The position numbers and the translations under genes were made by a program. The notes under the pieces were generated by a model. That model had not been told where the DNA came from. It searched no databases and saw nothing but the letters and a program-made list of their open reading frames with translations. A stretch of 64,000 nt of DNA from Myxococcota bacterium (lineage in GTDB: Bacteria; Myxococcota_A; UBA9160; UBA6930): contig JANQOX010000003.1 of assembly GCA_028285625.1 (NCBI GenBank), positions 1 to 64,000 of the forward strand, written 5' to 3'. How positions within the stretch are numbered: position 1 is the first letter of the stretch; each line of letters starts with the position of its first letter. Below are positions 61,289 through 64,000 of the stretch, in pieces.

Positions 61289-63037
61289 TCAGCGCCTGCG
61301 CCTCGCCTGCCGGAGGAGCGGAACCAGCACGAGTGCGATCTCGAAACCCAATCCGCAGGCGACGCCGGGCGGCGTCTCCTCGTCTCGCGAGGGGATGCCG
61401 GCACAGCCCGGATCGGGCGGCGCCTCGCCCACGCCGTCGTAGGCACCGTCTCCATCGAGATCGCGCCCCAGCGCGTCGATCATGCCGTCGGCGTCGTTGT
61501 CGAGGCCATCGTCGCACGCGGGGCTTTCGGTGGGCGAGAACGCACTGGCGCAGCCGGGGTCGGCGGGATAGTTCGCCACGCCATCGCCGTCGTTGTCGAG
61601 ACCGTCGCCACAGGGGCCCAGCACCTGGGCGAGAGCCGTTCGCACGCGAGGTCGTACCGTAGAGGACGTCGCGTCGGGCAGCGGGAGACCCGTCCATGCC
61701 AGCAGCGTGATCAGATCGGCCATGGAGGCGTCCGGGGCGGCTTCTCGCATCAGGGCGATGGCGCCCGCCACGTGCGGCGCGGCGTAGGAGGTGCCCGTAT
61801 GGCTGCGGACGGTGCTGGTCCCGGCCAGCGGCGCACGCACGCTGCTGCCCGGTGCGTAGAACTCGAGGAAGGGTGCCCGGTTCGAGTAGCCCGCGATCGC
61901 ATCGGACTGGGTCACGGCCCCGACGCCCACCGCCTGGGTGAGGCATGCGGGCGCGCCCACCGCCGCCGGCTCGCCCGCGTTGCCAGCGGCACCTACGACC
62001 GCGATGCCCACTGCGAGCAGGTCGTCTACGGTGGACTTCATCAGGGCATTGCCCGCATCGCAGCTCGCCTCGCTCGTGAAGGCGCCTGCCGCGAGGCTCA
62101 TGTTCACCACCGCAATGTCGTGCTCGAAGCGCATCACGTCGTAGACGTGCTCGAGCGCCGCGGCCTGATCCGACGACCACGACAGCGGGCACTCGATGCC
62201 CGTGCCCCCGCAGGACGAGCCGCTGAACCGGGAGTAGATCTGGATCGAGAGCAGGTCGGCCTCGGGCGCGATCCCGGGCGGCGAGAGCGGCACCTGCACG
62301 GCGGCTCCGGCTGCAATTCCCGCCACGGCGGTCCCGTGGGCACAGCCGCTGCCGTAGTCACAAGCCGCACCCGCCCCCGGACCCTCCTGGGAGGGCAGGC
62401 CGTTGGGGCAGCTGCCACTGCCGATCGGCGAGCCCGATGCGAAGCAGGCCTCACCGACCACCTTGCCGGCCAACGCCGGATGGCCCTCGTCGATGCCCGT
62501 GTCGAGGATGGCGATCACCTGACCGGCGCCGCGCAGACCCAGTTCGTGGCTCTCGTCGCCTTCGATCTGCGGAACGCTGTCGGCCAGCGAGGGGCTCGCC
62601 AGGCGGTCGAGCACCACGTGAGCCACGTGCGGCGAACGCGCCAGCCGGGCCAGCGACCGGTTCGTGACTTCGAGGGCGACGAAGGGCCGGCTTCGCAGCC
62701 GGCGGGCCACGCGCAGCTCGCGGAGGGGCAGGTCGGCCAGCTCCGACTCGAGCGCCATGCGCCGCGCACGGATGCGCGCCCGCTGGGTCTGGCGAGCCCG
62801 GGTCGCCAGGGCGGCATCGCCCGCCACCGGCTCGGCCAGCTGCACCACGACCCGCACGGGACCGCGGGCGGCAGCCGCAGCAACCTCGGGGTCGATCCTC
62901 CCCTGCGCAGCGCTCGGGCCCGCCAGCAGGACGAGTGCCAGGGCCATTCCCAGGAGCCGTGCGGCGCACGCCTGGGACACGCGCTGCTCGCGCGCGACCG
63001 GCGCGCAGGCGCGCCGTGCTCTCGGGCCGATCCGCAT
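61289..63037 (-). CDS. Secreted subtilisin-family (S8) protease with Cys-type C-terminal sorting tail
   Basis: About 582 residues. A signal peptide (MALALVLLAGPSAAQ) and an I9-like propeptide lead to the S8 domain with the triad Asp in AILDTGIDEGHPAL, His in GCAHGTAVAGIAAG and Ser in GTSYAAPHVAGAIAL. Two Cys-bounded DGLDNDGDG/DGLDNDADG segments follow, resembling calcium-binding thrombospondin type 3 repeats. The tail CGLGFEIALVLVPLLRQARRRR (given in part: Cys, hydrophobic helix, Arg run) is a sorting-type end that lacks PEP. The start is uncertain: ATG 63037 has GGAAG upstream; ATG 63052 and GTG 62980 are alternatives. Confidence 0.88.
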   Translation of the reverse strand: MRIGPRARRACAPVAREQRVSQACAARLLGMALALVLLAGPSAAQGRIDPEVAAAAARGPVRVVVQLAEPVAGDAALATRARQTQRARIRARRMALESELADLPLRELRVARRLRSRPFVALEVTNRSLARLARSPHVAHVVLDRLASPSLADSVPQIEGDESHELGLRGAGQVIAILDTGIDEGHPALAGKVVGEACFASGSPIGSGSCPNGLPSQEGPGAGAACDYGSGCAHGTAVAGIAAGAAVQVPLSPPGIAPEADLLSIQIYSRFSGSSCGGTGIECPLSWSSDQAAALEHVYDVMRFEHDIAVVNMSLAAGAFTSEASCDAGNALMKSTVDDLLAVGIAVVGAAGNAGEPAAVGAPACLTQAVGVGAVTQSDAIAGYSNRAPFLEFYAPGSSVRAPLAGTSTVRSHTGTSYAAPHVAGAIALMREAAPDASMADLITLLAWTGLPLPDATSSTVRPRVRTALAQVLGPCGDGLDNDGDGVANYPADPGCASAFSPTESPACDDGLDNDADGMIDALGRDLDGDGAYDGVGEAPPDPGCAGIPSRDEETPPGVACGLGFEIALVLVPLLRQARRRR

Positions 63038-63159
63038 CTTCCGCTTCCGCATCCAGCTGGCCAGGGGGGGCCGGAACTCCCGGCTGCACGCGAGTTTAGG
63101 ACGCCGCGCCGGTTCCGCCGCCTCGCGGCGAGACGGGCTTCGACCGGCGGGCAGCCGCC

Positions 63160-63993
63160 TCACCCGTCCTCGGGCGGGTGCGCCGGGGCGCAGATCGACT
63201 CCTGCAGGACGCTCGCCAGGCGCACCCCCTCGCGCGACCAGAGGGTGCGCGTGGTGAGCGCACGGCCCTCGGCAGCCACGTCGCTGGTGCTCTCCATCAG
63301 CAGCCAGTCTTCGAAGCGGGCCGGCTGATGCAGCCAGAGGGCGTGGTCGAGGCTGGTGGACCGGTCCCACGCGAAGTCCGGGGCCAGACGTCGCTGGGGG
63401 ACGCCCAGCGACCCCCAGTCCGAGACGTAGGCCAGCGCCGCCGCGTGGAGCACCGGGTCGTCGGGCAGGGGCCGGCTCGGGCGCACCCACGTCCACCACG
63501 CACCGTCGCCACCCGGGTTCGGCTGCCACCAGGGCTCCTGCAGGCGCATCTGAAGGGGGTCGTCCTCGGCCTCGGCGCCCGGCTCGCCGCCGTCGAGTTC
63601 GCGCGGCGTCGGCAGACCCTCGGGCGGCGGGCGCGTGGCCACGGGGTTGGTGTCCTGGTAGGACGCACCGCGGATGCCCCGCTGGTGGCTGGTCAGGATC
63701 TCGGCCACGGTGCGCTCGCCCTGGGCGAGCGTGACGCGACGGTGGGCGATGCGACGCCCCTCGCGCAGTCGGTCCACGGTGATGGCGACCGGCACGTCGG
63801 GAGCCACCGCGCGCAAGAAGTAGCCGTGGAGCGAGTGCAGGTGGCCCTCGGCCGTGCGCCCGGCCGCTGTGGCGGCCTGCGCCAGCACCTCGCCCCCGAA
63901 GCTGCGCCCGTCGAAGCTCTGGGCACCGCCCTCGAAGCGATCGTCACCCCGCGCGACGACATCCAGGCAGGCCGCAAGGTCCGCACCGGACAC
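63160..63993 (-). CDS. tesB: Acyl-CoA thioesterase II (TesB-like)
   Basis: 277 residues with the double hot-dog layout of TesB. The N-terminal half has FGGEVLAQAATAAGRTAEG and HSLHGYFLRAVAPDVPV; the C-terminal half has AYVSDWGSLGVP, SLDHALWLHQPARFEDWLLME and the TRTLWSREGVRLASVLQES end. It hydrolyses fatty acyl-CoA in the cytosol. The start is a GTG 7 bp from the window edge; the frame may extend further upstream, outside the window. Confidence 0.93.
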   Translation of the reverse strand: MSGADLAACLDVVARGDDRFEGGAQSFDGRSFGGEVLAQAATAAGRTAEGHLHSLHGYFLRAVAPDVPVAITVDRLREGRRIAHRRVTLAQGERTVAEILTSHQRGIRGASYQDTNPVATRPPPEGLPTPRELDGGEPGAEAEDDPLQMRLQEPWWQPNPGGDGAWWTWVRPSRPLPDDPVLHAAALAYVSDWGSLGVPQRRLAPDFAWDRSTSLDHALWLHQPARFEDWLLMESTSDVAAEGRALTTRTLWSREGVRLASVLQESICAPAHPPEDG

Positions 63994-64000
63994 CGATCGA

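Overview
The window is about 64 kb of GC-rich DNA, about 70% G+C by eye. It is densely coded, with about 55 protein genes, most on the minus strand, and one tRNA. The organism is a Gram-negative-type bacterium: there are lipoprotein signals, an LpoA-like envelope lipoprotein, Tat signals and several PEP-CTERM sorting tails. High GC, PEP-CTERM proteins, LarBC, HrcA and a Cys-type C-terminal sorting tail fit an uncultured Myxococcota/deltaproteobacteria-like lineage. That placement is inference only.

Layout. 1-620: end of groEL with its terminator. 713-1464: a GFA-fold protein and a 70-residue archaeal-type histone with its own promoter. 1605-3606: larC and larB (nickel-pincer cofactor). 3675-8068: a chemosensory cluster (mcp-cheW-cheY-cheA-cheC) in which cheA is split in two frames at an A7 run. 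8090-11494: thiL and lon. 11558-20171: the heat-shock operon hrcA-grpE-dnaK-dnaJ, followed by an LpoA-like lipoprotein and a GT-C-like membrane protein. 20229-26555: hemW, an M16 peptidase, gamma-glutamyltransferase and a lipoprotein cyclophilin. 26571-26646: tRNA-Phe, with an HNH nuclease gene abutting it. 28639-43461: accessory metabolism, including GST-like proteins, a sulfatase, hisE/hisG, several non-haem iron oxygenases, a DoxX protein and a TetR/Baeyer-Villiger monooxygenase pair with palindromic operators. 43614-50080: ankyrin and Rdx proteins, a Tat aldo/keto reductase, a PEP-CTERM protein and a GMC dehydrogenase with its small subunit. 50232-52713: two PEP-CTERM genes diverging from a 523-bp region that carries two sigma-54 type promoters. 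52822-64000: oxygenase, membrane protein, glycosyltransferase, GST/VOC proteins, a GFA-GNAT fusion, another PEP-CTERM protein, a subtilase with a Cys-type C-terminal tail, and TesB.

Two sequence-wide patterns stand out. First, about a dozen genes at the heads of transcription units have a TAnnnT -10 box (often TGGTAGnnT) only 5-9 nt before the start codon, which implies leaderless mRNAs. Genes inside operons instead use Shine-Dalgarno sites or ATGA/GTGA/TTGA overlaps. Second, convergent genes are packed so tightly that they share CTAG stop palindromes or hairpins holding both stop codons.

The observations most worth following are the bacterial histone, the cheA A7 frame break with a perfect -1 slippery heptamer, the leaderless promoters, and the sigma-54 promoters in front of two PEP-CTERM genes.
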